DNA of 64,000 nucleotides from DATBVX01 sp963696675 (GCA_963696675.1 CAVOLM010000018.1:1-64000); one strand, 5' to 3'. Counted from the stretch's first letter, positions 19,449 through 29,008 are shown. Program-made: numbers and translations. Notes: generated by a model not told the origin, from the letters alone.

Positions 19449-19471
19449 GGCCGTTGCATTGCCAAACGGCC
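19449..19471 (-). promoter_or_regulatory. Hairpin between riboswitch aptamer and start codon (candidate expression platform)
   Basis: On the minus strand GGCCGTT pairs with AACGGCC across a nine-base loop, followed by TTTC and then the ribosome binding site. The seven bases TTGGCAA of the hairpin loop are complementary to TTGCCAA at the 3' edge of the aptamer. This would let the two structures exclude each other. The complementarity is seen; the switching role is inferred. Confidence 0.5.
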
Positions 19472-19572
19472 GTCAGCCGGGCGTGCGCAGCCGACTGGAA
19501 TGAGGGACAGACAGCGAGGCACAAGAAGCGGCCCACGCCCAGGCCGAGAGACCCGAGCGATAGGATCGGTCG

Positions 19573-19660
19573 CGTTGGCAACCCCGCTGTCTTGGGAATT
19601 AATCCCTGCAGACCGGTGGCTTTGCGTCCCCACCTCGCGGTGGGTTTGCCCTTTACAACG
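19573..19660 (-). ncRNA. Cyclic di-GMP riboswitch, GEMM-I class
   Basis: Read on the minus strand, this leader shows the GEMM-I core in order. P1 is CGTTG/CAACG at its ends. Next come AAAGGGCAAACC and a perfect CCCACC-GCGA-GGTGGG hairpin with a GNRA tetraloop. GGACGCAAAGCC follows, then the P3 arm, and CGGGGTTGCC closes the pocket. The AGGGCAAACC stretch is the same as in the Vibrio Vc2 aptamer, consistent with c-di-GMP rather than cGAMP specificity. It lies about 150 bases upstream of the di-heme protein start. Confidence 0.92.
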
Positions 19661-19977
19661 TCTCCCGTGCAGGCGCGAACGGTAGCGTGGTCATCCCCGA
19701 ACCTGAGAGCACATGAAGAGAAAGTCCGTTCGCTCTCAGACCGTGCGCGAGCACATTGAAAAAATCAGCAAGAAACATGCCGTAAATTTTTCAATTGAAG
19801 TTTCGCGTCCAAGTTGTTGAGTTCGTGTCGGAGCAATACGCGCACTATTGAGCTCCAGAAAGTATGTCGTAGGACGACTGTCGCTTGATTCCGACGGCCT
19901 TTCGGCCTTGAGCGGATAACGCTTTGATTTGTGGCTGACAGCGTTGTCGCCGCGTCACGACGTCGGACGCGCGCTTC
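19661..19977. other. Intergenic stretch upstream of the riboswitch
   Basis: No gene is visible. It must hold the promoter of the riboswitch transcript (-) and the end of hemN. The only clear structure is an AT-rich inverted repeat, ATTGAAAAA at 19755-19763 and TTTTTCAAT at 19787-19795, notable in this GC-rich sequence and possibly a protein binding site. Confidence 0.5.
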
Positions 19978-21346
19978 TCACACCGTGCCGCTGAAGAGCT
20001 GCGCGTCCGGTGCCCTGCGCGCGAGTCGCGCATCGAACGCCATGCACACGTTGCGGATGAATGCGCGGCCGAGTTCCGTCACGGCGCAACTTTCCTCATC
20101 GAGCGTGACGAGTCCATCGCTCACGAGTTCGCGCAAGCGCTCGGGAATCGAGCGCAGATGCTCGTGAGCGGCGGTCACTCCGTCCCAACGCGTATGAAAG
20201 CGGGTCATCAGTTCCAGGATCAGTCGGCGCAGCACCAGGTCTTCGGCGTCGAGCAGGTGACCGCGCAGAATTGGCAGCTCGCCGCGGCGAACCCGTTCCT
20301 GGTAGGGCTCGATGGTCTTTTCGTTCTGCACGAATGCGGTCCACGCGTCGCCGATCGCCGAAACACCCAGGCCGATCAGCGGCGTGACGTGCCGCGAGGT
20401 GTAACCCATGAAGTTGCGATGCAGAGTCGAGGTACGCACGGCGCTGCGCACAGCGAGTCGCTGTCGAGCGCGAAGTGATCCATGCCGATCTCGTGATAGC
20501 CGGTGCTCTCGAGAATCTCCCGGCCACGCTCATACAGGGCGCGCTTGGCATTGCCCTGCGGCAGGTCCGACTCGGTGAAGCGACGCTGGCTGGGCTTGAT
20601 CCACGGCACGTGCGCATAGGCGTAGAAGGCGATCCGGTCGGGCCGCAGCCGCGTGACAGCGGCGAGCGTCTGCTCGATCGACGCCAGGGTCTGCAGCGGC
20701 AGTCCGTAGATCAGATCGTAGTTGATGCTGGTGAAGCCGAGCTCACGCGCGCTTTCCGTCAGCAGGCGGACCTGTTCCTCGCTCTGCACCCGATTCACGA
20801 TGTCCTGCACACGCGGATCGAAATCCTGAATGCCGAGGCTCAGACGGCGAAAGCCCGCGGCGCGCAGCGTCGCGAGCTGCTCCGGCGTCGTGACGCGCGG
20901 ATCCGCCTCGACGGAGAATTCCGCATCGGCGACCAGTGACGCTCCTCGCCAGGAGCCCATCCATGAGGAAGTGCAGCTCTTCGGGATTGAGGAATGTGGG
21001 CGTCCCGCCGCCGAGGTGAATGTCGGCGATCTCGACCTTGTCGACACCGAGGAGCTGCAGGTACAGCGCCCATTCGCTCAACACTGTTTCGAGGTACGGT
21101 CGAGCGATGGCGCGGTTGCGCGTGATGCGCGTGTTGCAGCCGCAGTAGGTGCAGAGCGAGCGGCAGAACGGGATGTGCACGTAAACGGCGGCTCCCGGAC
21201 CCTGCGGACCGCGCGAGCGCTCGCAGCGCATCGATCCACTGCGCCTGCGAGGGGGTGTGCTCCCAGTACGGGACCGTCGGATAGCTCGTGTAGCGCGGAC
21301 CCGGAACGTTGTACTTGGCGAGCAGCGCGGAAAAGTCGTGATTCAC
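19978..21346 (-). CDS. hemN: Oxygen-independent coproporphyrinogen III dehydrogenase (three frame breaks)
   Basis: HemN is a radical SAM enzyme that decarboxylates coproporphyrinogen III without oxygen. The N-terminus (NVPGPRYTSYPTVPYW), the 4Fe-4S motif HIPFCRSLCTYCGCN, the GGGTPTFLN segment and the C-terminal MGYTSRHVTPLIGLGVSAIG are all present but lie in different frames. Breaks fall near 21225, 20943 and 20455. Together they form a full-length gene. The GTG start overlaps the hemE stop by four bases. It is the last gene of the heme operon. Confidence 0.93.
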
Positions 21347-22383
21347 GAGAACAGCTCGTGTTGCAGATCGATGAAGAGTCGCACGTGATTCTCGGGCGTC
21401 TCGGGGAGCACGCCATGTCCCAGCCCGCAGATCCAGCCGCGGCGCTTCGCCGGCGGCAGGGCCGCGATCGGTGCGAAGAAGCGCTCGACGCTACTCAGGA
21501 AGTCCGCCTCGGGCAGGAGGAGGGCATGCGGATCGAGGTTGCCTTGAATCGCCCAGCGGTCGCCGAATTCATCCAGCACTTTCGCCAGCGGGGTTTTCCA
21601 ATCGACGCCGAGGCCATCGATCCTGACGTCGGCCAGCATGCGCCAGTGCCCGGCGTCAGTGCCCTTGGAGTAATAGACAATGCGCACCTCGGGGCATTGA
21701 CGCCGCACTTCCTCCACGACGGCGCGCAATTGCGGGACCACCCAGCGGTCAAAGGCCTGCGGGCCCAGCTCGCCAGCGCAGGTGTCGAGCACGGCGACGC
21801 AGTCCGCTCCAGCCCGCCATTGAAGGAGAATGTTCTCGGCCAGCAGGGGCAGCAGCTTCTCGCAAAAGCCGGCGTAGCGCCCATCCGCGAGACCGGCGTG
21901 TGCGATGCCGAGATCTCCCTGATGGGAACCAGCGGCCGCATAGAAGAACAGCGTCAGCGGCCCGCCGACGAATCCCAACAACCCCTTGGTGCTCGGCAAC
22001 CGCTCGCGAATCGCTCGCAGGGCTGACGCCTGGAAATCCAGCATCGAAATGCTCTTCTCGGTGAGCGCCAGGCGCTGCACGTCTTCCCGGTCGCGCACGT
22101 GCCAGCCGAGCTTCGGCCCCGGCTCATAACTCAAGGGCATGCCGAGCGCTTCGAGTGGGAAGAGCAGGTCCGAGAACAGGATTGCCGCATCGAAATCGAA
22201 GTCCTTGATCGGACCGAGTGTCACCTCGGTGGCGAGCGTCGTGTCCTTGCACAGGTCTTCGAAGGAGTGACGCGCGCGCAATTGGCGGTAGTGATTGTGG
22301 TAGCGGCCGGCCTGGCGCATGAGCCAAACCGGCGGGCGCGATGTGTTGCCGCGCTCGAGTGCGGACTGGAACAGGTTCTTCAC
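21343..22383 (-). CDS. hemE: Uroporphyrinogen decarboxylase
   Basis: HemE removes four carboxyl groups from uroporphyrinogen III to give coproporphyrinogen III. The 346-residue product has the signature RPPVWLMRQAGRYHNHYRQLR at its start, the catalytic-region FSDLLFPLEALG Asp, and YYSKGTDAG and QGNLDPHALL further on. No frame break. The start overlaps the response regulator stop by four bases and its stop overlaps hemN, so the genes are translationally coupled. Confidence 0.97.
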   Translation of the reverse strand: MKNLFQSALERGNTSRPPVWLMRQAGRYHNHYRQLRARHSFEDLCKDTTLATEVTLGPIKDFDFDAAILFSDLLFPLEALGMPLSYEPGPKLGWHVRDREDVQRLALTEKSISMLDFQASALRAIRERLPSTKGLLGFVGGPLTLFFYAAAGSHQGDLGIAHAGLADGRYAGFCEKLLPLLAENILLQWRAGADCVAVLDTCAGELGPQAFDRWVVPQLRAVVEEVRRQCPEVRIVYYSKGTDAGHWRMLADVRIDGLGVDWKTPLAKVLDEFGDRWAIQGNLDPHALLLPEADFLSSVERFFAPIAALPPAKRRGWICGLGHGVLPETPENHVRLFIDLQHELFS

Positions 22384-23105
22384 TTTGGGGCCTCGCGCAC
22401 GGCCGCGGTGTCAAGCTGATAGCCGACGCCGCGGACGCTGCGAATCACCTGCGGCGCGGCCGGGTCGGGCTCGATCAGGCGACGCAGCCGCACGATGAAA
22501 TTATCCACCGTGCGCGGCGTTGGAAATTCGTCGGGGGCCCAGGCGCGATCCAGGATCTCGTCGCGTGCCAGCACCGCGCCTTGCTTTTCGAGCAGTAACG
22601 TGAGCACAGCACACTCCTTATGAGTGAGCGACACCTTCTCGTCGCCGACCGTGGCTTCCATGCGGTTCAGGTCGATGCGCGCCCGCCCGACCAGCAGCGG
22701 CTGCTCGTACTTCGTTTCCGCGCTTGCAAGAAGCTTGGCGCGCCGTAACGCGTTCTCGATGCGCAGCAACAGCTCCTTGTAGTGAAACGGCTTGACGATG
22801 TAGTCCTCGGCGCCGAGCTCCAGGCCGCGTACGCGGTCGTCGGGCGTGCCGAAGGCCGTGAGGAACACGATGGCAGTCCTTGGATGACGTTTGCGCAAAG
22901 TCGCCGCGAGGTCGAAGCCCGACTGATCGGGGAGCCCCACATCGAGGAGCGCCAGATCGAAGGGAGGGCCAGCGCTCGCATTGAGTGCTTCACCTGCGTT
23001 ATGCGCCCACTCGATGCTGTGACCCTCGGCTGTGAGCCGCTCGGTCAGAGTGCGGCCGACGTTCGGTTCGTCCTCGACCACCAGGATGCGAGCCGGGCTG
23101 CTCAT
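22380..23105 (-). CDS. OmpR-family response regulator within the heme operon
   Basis: The 241-residue protein has a receiver domain (EDE at residues 11-13, phospho-acceptor Asp55 in LALLDVGLPD, the VKPF Lys near 108) and a C-terminal winged-helix DNA-binding domain ending in RSVRGVGYQLD. It overlaps the kinase gene upstream and hemE downstream by four bases each. The placement suggests that it controls, or is made together with, heme synthesis. The signal sensed is unknown. Confidence 0.94.
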   Translation of the reverse strand: MSSPARILVVEDEPNVGRTLTERLTAEGHSIEWAHNAGEALNASAGPPFDLALLDVGLPDQSGFDLAATLRKRHPRTAIVFLTAFGTPDDRVRGLELGAEDYIVKPFHYKELLLRIENALRRAKLLASAETKYEQPLLVGRARIDLNRMEATVGDEKVSLTHKECAVLTLLLEKQGAVLARDEILDRAWAPDEFPTPRTVDNFIVRLRRLIEPDPAAPQVIRSVRGVGYQLDTAAVREAPK

Positions 23106-24055
23106 ACCGGTTCCTCTGCGCGGCGGAATGTCAGCCGGGTCTCGAAGCCGGCACCCGCGCGGGAATTGTAGGTGGCATCCCCGCCCATGCGGCGCATCAG
23201 CATGCGGATGAGATACAGGCCGACGCCCGCACCCTGTGAGCGGTCGCCACGAAAAAAGAGCGTGCCGAGCTGCAGCGTATCGCCGCTGAATCCGCGCCCC
23301 TGGTCCGCAAAACTCACCGTCACCGTGGTCGGCTCGCTCGCGATGGCGATGTGCGCTCGCGCCGGCGTCGCCTGGGCATGGCGCAAAGTATTCTCGACCA
23401 GGTTGCGCACGATCACCTTGAGCGCGTTGCGGTCAGCGAGCACCAGGGTGTCATCAGGCTCGGTCGCTCCCTCCAGGTCGACAGCGAGCGCGCTGCTTTC
23501 CGCTTTCACGCCTTCGACCTGCCTTTCGAGCCAGGCACGGATCGGAAGGGGCTGCAGATCGAGTGCGCCGCCCCCTTCGAGGCGCGCGAGCTCGAGCGTT
23601 TTCTCCACCTGCGCCTCGAGACGACTCGTATCCTCGAGCAGCCGGTGAATCAAGGGACTTCCCGAGCCCGCGTCAGCTAGCGATTCGGCCTGCAAGCGGA
23701 TGCTGGTGAGTGGCGTACGCAGCTCATGCGTGACCGAGGCGAAGAACGCCTGCGAGGCACGGGTGCGACGCTGATCGCGCAGGTAGAGCCACACGAGCGA
23801 CACGGAGAGGCCCGTCAAGAGTACCAGCAGCGTTCCACCTTCCCACACCAGCATGCGCTGAGTCACTTGCCACTGTTCATGAGCGGCCGAACTGTTCTGA
23901 CCGACGAGTTGCTGCAGCTCTTCGATCTTGACGGCCTGTCGATGCACGACCCAGCCCCACCAGATCATCAACGCGCACAGCAGCAGCAACCACAGCGTCG
24001 CGACCAGCAGCAGCCAGCGCAGACCTCGCCGGGCGGTGATCATTCGCGCGCTCAT
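23102..24055 (-). CDS. Membrane sensor histidine kinase within the heme operon
   Basis: The 317-residue product has two transmembrane helices (about residues 13-33 and 66-86) flanking a short periplasmic loop of about 30 residues. A HisKA dimerisation domain follows with the phospho-acceptor SVTHELRTPLTS. The ATPase domain has the N box NLVENTLRHA, G1 DQGRGFSG and G2 GAGVGLYLIRMLM. The short sensor loop suggests sensing in or near the membrane. The ATG at 24055 was preferred to the long upstream extension, which would run into hemL. It overlaps the response regulator by four bases. Confidence 0.92.
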   Translation of the reverse strand: MSARMITARRGLRWLLLVATLWLLLLCALMIWWGWVVHRQAVKIEELQQLVGQNSSAAHEQWQVTQRMLVWEGGTLLVLLTGLSVSLVWLYLRDQRRTRASQAFFASVTHELRTPLTSIRLQAESLADAGSGSPLIHRLLEDTSRLEAQVEKTLELARLEGGGALDLQPLPIRAWLERQVEGVKAESSALAVDLEGATEPDDTLVLADRNALKVIVRNLVENTLRHAQATPARAHIAIASEPTTVTVSFADQGRGFSGDTLQLGTLFFRGDRSQGAGVGLYLIRMLMRRMGGDATYNSRAGAGFETRLTFRRAEEPV

Positions 24056-24062
24056 CGCAGCC

Positions 24063-25371
24063 TCACGCAGCGGAGCGCGCGGCGAGCGCCGCTTCGAAAG
24101 CGGATACGAACTGATCGAGATCGGCGTGACTGTGCGCCGTGGAGAGGAAACCGACCTCGAAACCGCTGGGTGCGAGGTAGATGCCGCGCTCGAGGAGCGC
24201 GTGAAACAGCGTGGCGAAGCGTTCGCGCTGTGCGCCGGGAATGGATTCAACACAACGCACGAGACTGCCGGGTGGATTGAGCTTGCCGGCCGCGAGCCAG
24301 AACAGCGATCCGTCACGCTGCAGTTGCAGATCCTCCCCAGCTTTCGCGATCACCGATTGCAATGCATTGGCGAGGTCCGCGCCACGGCGCTCAAGTACCG
24401 CGTAGGGCGAATGGGATTCGAGTTTGCTCAGCATCGCCAGGCCGGCGGCCATCGCGACGGGATTCGCACTCAGTGTCCCGGCCTGGTAGACCGGCCCCAC
24501 GGGCGCAACCTGTTCCATCAGATCGCGCCGGCCGCCGAAGGCGCCGACGGGGAAGCCTCCACCGATCACCTTGCCGTAGGTCACGAGGTCCGGCTTCACG
24601 CCGAGTCGTTCCGCCATCCCGCCCAACGCGACGCGAAAGCCGCTGATGACTTCATCGAAAATCACCAGCGCGCCATTCGTGTGCGCGAGTTGTACCAGCT
24701 CGTGCAGAAACTCGGGGCGCTGTGGCAGCAATCCATAGTTCGCGGGAAGGGGCTCGATGATCACCGCGGCAATGCTTTGGCCGTGCAGCGCGAACACCTC
24801 GCGCAACGCGGCTGGAATCGTCGAGGGGCACGACGAGCGTGTTCGCCGCCGTCTCCTCGCTCACCCCTGCGCTGTCGGGGCTCGATGCTTCCGCGAGCCC
24901 CGAGCCCGCCTTGACGAGCATCGAGTCGACATGGCCGTGATAGCAGCCATGAAACTTCAGAATGCGTGGACGGCCGGTGGCGGCGCGCGCCAGGCGCAGC
25001 GCCGACATCACCGCCTCGGTGCCGGAGTTGACGAAACGAATCTGCTCGACCCAGGGAATGCGCCGGCAGATCCATTCCGCGAGCTCCAGTGAGCCCGCTT
25101 CGGCGGCGCCATACGACCAGCCACGGCTCAATGCGCCTTCGACTGCGGCGCGCACGTGCGGATCCTGGTGGCCGAAGATCAGTGGACCCCAGGACATGCA
25201 GAAGTCGATATAGATGTTGCCGTCGACGTCGATCAGGCGGCTTCCGGTCGCTTCACGGATGAAGCGCGGCACGCCGCCCACGCCACGAAAGGCACGCACG
25301 GGGGAATGCACGCCACCGGGAGTGACGCGGCGCGCGCGTTCGAACAGGGCGGCAGAGCGCTCCGACTTCAT
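24063..25371 (-). CDS. hemL: Glutamate-1-semialdehyde 2,1-aminomutase (one frame break)
   Basis: HemL makes 5-aminolevulinate from glutamate-1-semialdehyde with pyridoxal phosphate, the second step of the C5 pathway. The product starts MKSERSAALFERARRVTPGG and has FVNSGTEAVMSALRLARAATG, HGCYHGH, and the PLP-lysine segment TYGKVIGGGFPVGAFGG. The frame changes near base 24808 (VPLDDSS to ALREVFALHG). Its ATG at 25371 overlaps the corrected hemB stop as ATGA. Confidence 0.94.
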
Positions 25372-26370
25372 GCGCCAGACAACCAGCGGCGCGCGTGGCG
25401 AGCGCCATAGGTGATGATCATCGAGGCGCCGGCGCGCACGAACGCCGTCCAGCATTCGATGTGAGCGTTGGGCGCCGTCCATGAGCTGCTGTGACGCCAG
25501 AGCCTCGAACGCGCCGTACTCGCCACTGACTTCGTAGACCGCCCACGGTCGCGGTATGCGCGCCGACAGGTCTTTCAGAATATCGAGGTAGGGGAGGCCG
25601 GGCTTGACCATCAGGATGTCCGCACCTTCGTCCGCATCGCGCTGCGAGCTGAGGTACGCATCGTCCGCTCGCGCCGGATCGATCTGGTAGCTCGCGCGGT
25701 CCTTGAGCGCAGCACGCGGCGCGGAATCGGCGGCTTCACGGAACGGGCCGTAGAAGCGCGAGTGAAACTTGGCCGAGTAGCTCATGAGGAGCGTGCGCTC
25801 GCATCCGCCGCCATCGAGTGCCTGGCGAATCGCGGCCACGCGTCCGTCCATCATGTCGCTGGGCGCGACGCAATTGGCACCGGCCTGGGCATACTCGAGC
25901 GATGCGCGCGCCAGCTGTTCGACGCTCGCATCGTTGATCACATGATCCTGCTCGCGATTGAGAACACCGCAGTGGCCATGGGTGGTGAACGAGCAGAGGC
26001 AGACATCAACGGCAATCCACAGGTCCGCGCCGAAGCGCTTGCGCAGCGCTTCGATCTGGCGCGCGGTGAAGTCGAAGCGGATATCCGTATCGCGCTTGTC
26101 GCCCGGCACACCGAAGAGCAGCAGCTTGTCGGTGCCGGCTTCCAGATCCTGGTCGACCTGCTTGAGGAGGCTGTCGGGAGTATCACGGTGCACGCCGGGA
26201 AGTCCGGGCACTGCTTCGCGACCGCGCAAGCCCTCGACCACGAAATGCGGCTGGATGAGCTGCGACGCCGACACGCGCACTTCGCGCGTCAGCTCGCGAA
26301 TGTGCCGGTCCTGGCGCAAGCGCCTGAGGGTCAGTCCGTAGCGTGCTTCGCGGGTTCGATCTGTAGCCAT
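25368..26370 (-). CDS. hemB: Delta-aminolevulinic acid dehydratase (one frame break)
   Basis: HemB joins two aminolevulinates into porphobilinogen. The zinc-type metal motif DVCLCSFTTHGHCGVL and both Schiff-base lysine segments (SYSAKFHSRFYGPF and ILMVKPGLPYLD) are present. Near base 25470 the frame breaks: after MDGAQRS the real sequence continues in another frame as HIECWTAFVRAGASMIITYGA and stops at 25368. Without that correction hemB reads straight into hemL as one apparent fusion. The start at 26370 overlaps the hemC end by about 40 bases. Confidence 0.94.
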
Positions 26371-27902
26371 CGTCGCCACTCGTGAACAGAAGGGAAAACC
26401 GTCAGGTTGCTGATCCCGGCGGCACGGATCACGTGCGCCGTCTTGCCGGGGCCGCAGGCATGATGAACCGAGGCGGGCAAATGTGACCAGAGCTGGCTGA
26501 ACTGCGTGCCGCTCGCCCAATACACGTGCGTGATCGCCGCGGGATCAGGGATCGCCTGCGAGCTGACCTCCGGCAAGCGATAGGTGCCAATGACTTCGCC
26601 GGCAGGCCAATGATCGGCAGCGGCCGCGTGGCTCAGGATCTGCCATTGCGCCAGTGGCGGCAGACCGAGCACCGGCTCGGCGAGCGTGGAGTCGATCCAC
26701 TCATAGCCAAGACCTTCAGCGCAGCCCTCAACCCAAACACCGAGGCGCGCGAGGCGCCACCAGCTCGGAGTCCCTGAGGTCCAGACGCGATGCTTCGCGA
26801 GGCGTGCCGCCGCATGTTTCGGCAGAGCGCGGCTGTGCGCGACGAAGACGGGAGCGGTACTGTCGCGAAACGCACTCTCGACCGCTCGAGAAACTTCGGG
26901 TGCCGGAACATCGCTCGATTCCCGCGCGGTGAAGCCATCCCACGAGCGCACTGGCTTCTGCGGCGAATCCGGCATTCCGAGCCAGGTCACGCGATCGAGT
27001 GGCTTGCCGTCGTCAGCGGTGCCACGCACATAAAGCAGAGAACCGAATGCGGGATGATCGATGCAGGTCGCGCCGAACCGCTGATGACAACCGCCGCCAA
27101 ACTGCGCGAGCACTTCGCGCTCGACCTTCACCAGGCGAGCGCTCGTATCATCATTGAGAAGCGTGAGGGTTGCGCGCACGTCTGTGGCGTCGCTGCGGCA
27201 TTCCACCGCGAGCGCACCTTGGCCGGGAGCTGAAGGACAATCGGTGAGCGGCAGGACCATCCAGCGAACGTTTTGCAGGAGGCGATTGAGGCGCGCCCGC
27301 CCGCCTTCTGGCCTGGCGTCGCGCCACAGCCTGATGAGACCCGCAAAGGCGAGCACGACACCATCGAGGCGACGCGCGCTGCCCTCGGGCTCCTGCAGGC
27401 GGCCGAGGCGCGTATCGACATTGCCGCGAATCTCGACACATTCGACCCGTGCCGTGCCATCCCCGGGAAGCGCTTGGGCGAGGAACCGCGGCACGTTCTC
27501 CAGGCGGCGTGGAGCGGACGTACCGATGCGCAGGGACTGACCCGCCAGCAGGCGCTGCGGCACGTCGTCACGAAACACTATCACGTCCCGCGGATTTTCC
27601 CGTGGCGGAATCGCGGCGAGCGCGATGCCAGGCGGGCGGTCGAGACTCAGGTCTTTGAGCGAGTGGACAGTGATATCGACATCGCCTGACAGCAGCGCGG
27701 CATCGATTTCGGCGGAGAAGAATTCCTTACCCTCGACCTGGCTCAACGGCCGATCGGTGATGCGATCGCCGCGAGTCTCGATCGGGATCAGTTCAACGCG
27801 GGTGCCGGATTTGAGCGCCTGAATGCGCTCAGCGACCCACAGGCTCTGCGCCCACGCGAGTGCCGATCGCCGGGTACCGAGGCGCAGCTTTCCCTGCAGC
27901 AT
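26331..27902 (-). CDS. hemC: Hydroxymethylbilane synthase with C-terminal HemD-like extension
   Basis: The first 310 residues or so are HemC, which polymerises four porphobilinogens. They carry LGTRRSALAWAQSLWV, the catalytic Asp84 in VHSLKD, GTSAPRR, the RGNVDTRL segment and the dipyrromethane-cofactor Cys272 in FGGGCHQRFG. The protein then continues to 523 residues. The extra 200 residues end with a pattern like uroporphyrinogen-III synthase (VYWASGTQFSQLW and ACGPGKTAHVIRAAG). No separate hemD exists in the operon, so a HemC-HemD fusion is likely, though the HemD half is divergent. The start at 27902 shares one base with the hemA stop. Confidence 0.88.
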   Translation of the reverse strand: MLQGKLRLGTRRSALAWAQSLWVAERIQALKSGTRVELIPIETRGDRITDRPLSQVEGKEFFSAEIDAALLSGDVDITVHSLKDLSLDRPPGIALAAIPPRENPRDVIVFRDDVPQRLLAGQSLRIGTSAPRRLENVPRFLAQALPGDGTARVECVEIRGNVDTRLGRLQEPEGSARRLDGVVLAFAGLIRLWRDARPEGGRARLNRLLQNVRWMVLPLTDCPSAPGQGALAVECRSDATDVRATLTLLNDDTSARLVKVEREVLAQFGGGCHQRFGATCIDHPAFGSLLYVRGTADDGKPLDRVTWLGMPDSPQKPVRSWDGFTARESSDVPAPEVSRAVESAFRDSTAPVFVAHSRALPKHAAARLAKHRVWTSGTPSWWRLARLGVWVEGCAEGLGYEWIDSTLAEPVLGLPPLAQWQILSHAAAADHWPAGEVIGTYRLPEVSSQAIPDPAAITHVYWASGTQFSQLWSHLPASVHHACGPGKTAHVIRAAGISNLTVFPSVHEWRRWLQIEPAKHATD

Positions 27903-28889
27903 CACGCACTGTGGGCAAAGAGCGAGAGGTCTTCCCAACCGTGCGCGACGCCGGCTCCGCCGCCGAGTCCGCGCAGTTGGGCGCGCTCGCGGCAGGCATT
28001 GCGGGCGTGAAGGAGTTGAACGCGCCGCCGTTCCGAATTGGCGGACTGGAGGGCGAAAAGATCGACGAGGGTCGCGAAGCGATCGAGCTGGGCCCACGAC
28101 GAATCGCCGGGGGTCAGCTTGCCGAGGTGCAGGAGGTGGCCTGACTTCGAATCGCGCTCCTTCCATGCTCGCACGCGGGCGACATCGCGCTCGCGGTTTG
28201 GCGGCACGCACACCACGACATTGGTCACCGTGCGCCAGGCGGCGAGCTCCGCATCGAGCTCACTGCCGATAACTTGAATCTCGTCCCCACGATCTGCCTG
28301 CCGGCGCAGTCCTGAGAGCAAGGCTGCGGCGCGCTCGGGGGTGCGGTTCGCGATGTACAAGGGCCGGCCGGAGAGATAGGGAAGAATCGCCGCGGCCATT
28401 TCGCCGGCACCGATGAGAAGCGTTGGCTGCTCTGCATCCGCGCCAAGGAGGGCGCGCACCAGGCTCCCGTAGGTCGCCGCGCCGAGGCCCGTGAGGTGAC
28501 GTGAGCGGATATGCTTCACGTCCTCGAACAGTTTGCGCATCAGCGGATCGAGCTTGCGCGAACTCTCTGCGTGCCTGGTGCGAAACGCCTGCCAGCTCTG
28601 CTTGAACTGACCGAAGACTTCGGATTCACCGGGTACCTCGCTCTCCAGGCCACTCGCAATACGTAACAGCAGATCGTACGCATCGGTGCCGCGAAGAAAT
28701 TCGACGGCGTTCTGTTCCGCGGAGCTGGCGCTGACGAAGAGTTGAATCGGCTGCGTGGGAAATCAGCAGACGGCGCAGGCACGTTTCGATGCAGAAGCGC
28801 TCGTCATTGGCGCCAAACGCATTGAAGGCGCTGGTCGCAGATTTGGCCTGCTTGCGCTGGTGAACGACGAGAAGCTGGTCGAAAACCAT
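27902..28889 (-). CDS. hemA: Glutamyl-tRNA reductase, short form (one frame break)
   Basis: HemA reduces glutamyl-tRNA to glutamate-1-semialdehyde, the first step of the C5 route. Visible are the catalytic-region ETCLRR (Cys where other HemA have SCNR), GESEVFGQFKQS, the NADPH-binding TLLIGAGEMAA and LYIANRTPERA. A break near base 28755 joins the N-terminus (start 28889) to the rest. The protein is only about 329 residues against about 420 usually, and the C-terminal dimerisation domain is not recognisable. It opens the heme operon, about 105 bases after a Fur-like box. Confidence 0.85.
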
Positions 28890-28993
28890 GGACGCATGCT
28901 ACGAGCCGCGTTCACGGAGCGTGTCATGCCAGTGTCAGTCCGAGTGCGCAAATCCTCATTTCCGACGCCACGTTGCACTCGATACTTGAGCCA

Positions 28994-29008
28994 ATTGAGA
29001 ATCATTCC
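28994..29008 (-). promoter_or_regulatory. Fur-like box upstream of the heme operon
   Basis: On the minus strand GGAATGATTCTCAAT lies about 105 bases upstream of hemA. The identical 15 bases occur before the TonB-dependent receptor (35190-35204). The sequence resembles the core of Fur operators. Regulation by iron is inferred. Confidence 0.6.

Noticed and set aside
20830..22026. A 398-residue plus-strand frame across hemN and hemE
   Set aside because: Lies wholly antisense to two conserved enzymes; no motif or start context.
24652..26520. Apparent HemB-HemL fusion protein
   Set aside because: The joined frame comes from one indel near 25470. The normal HemB end and stop are present in the adjacent frame and overlap the HemL start as ATGA.
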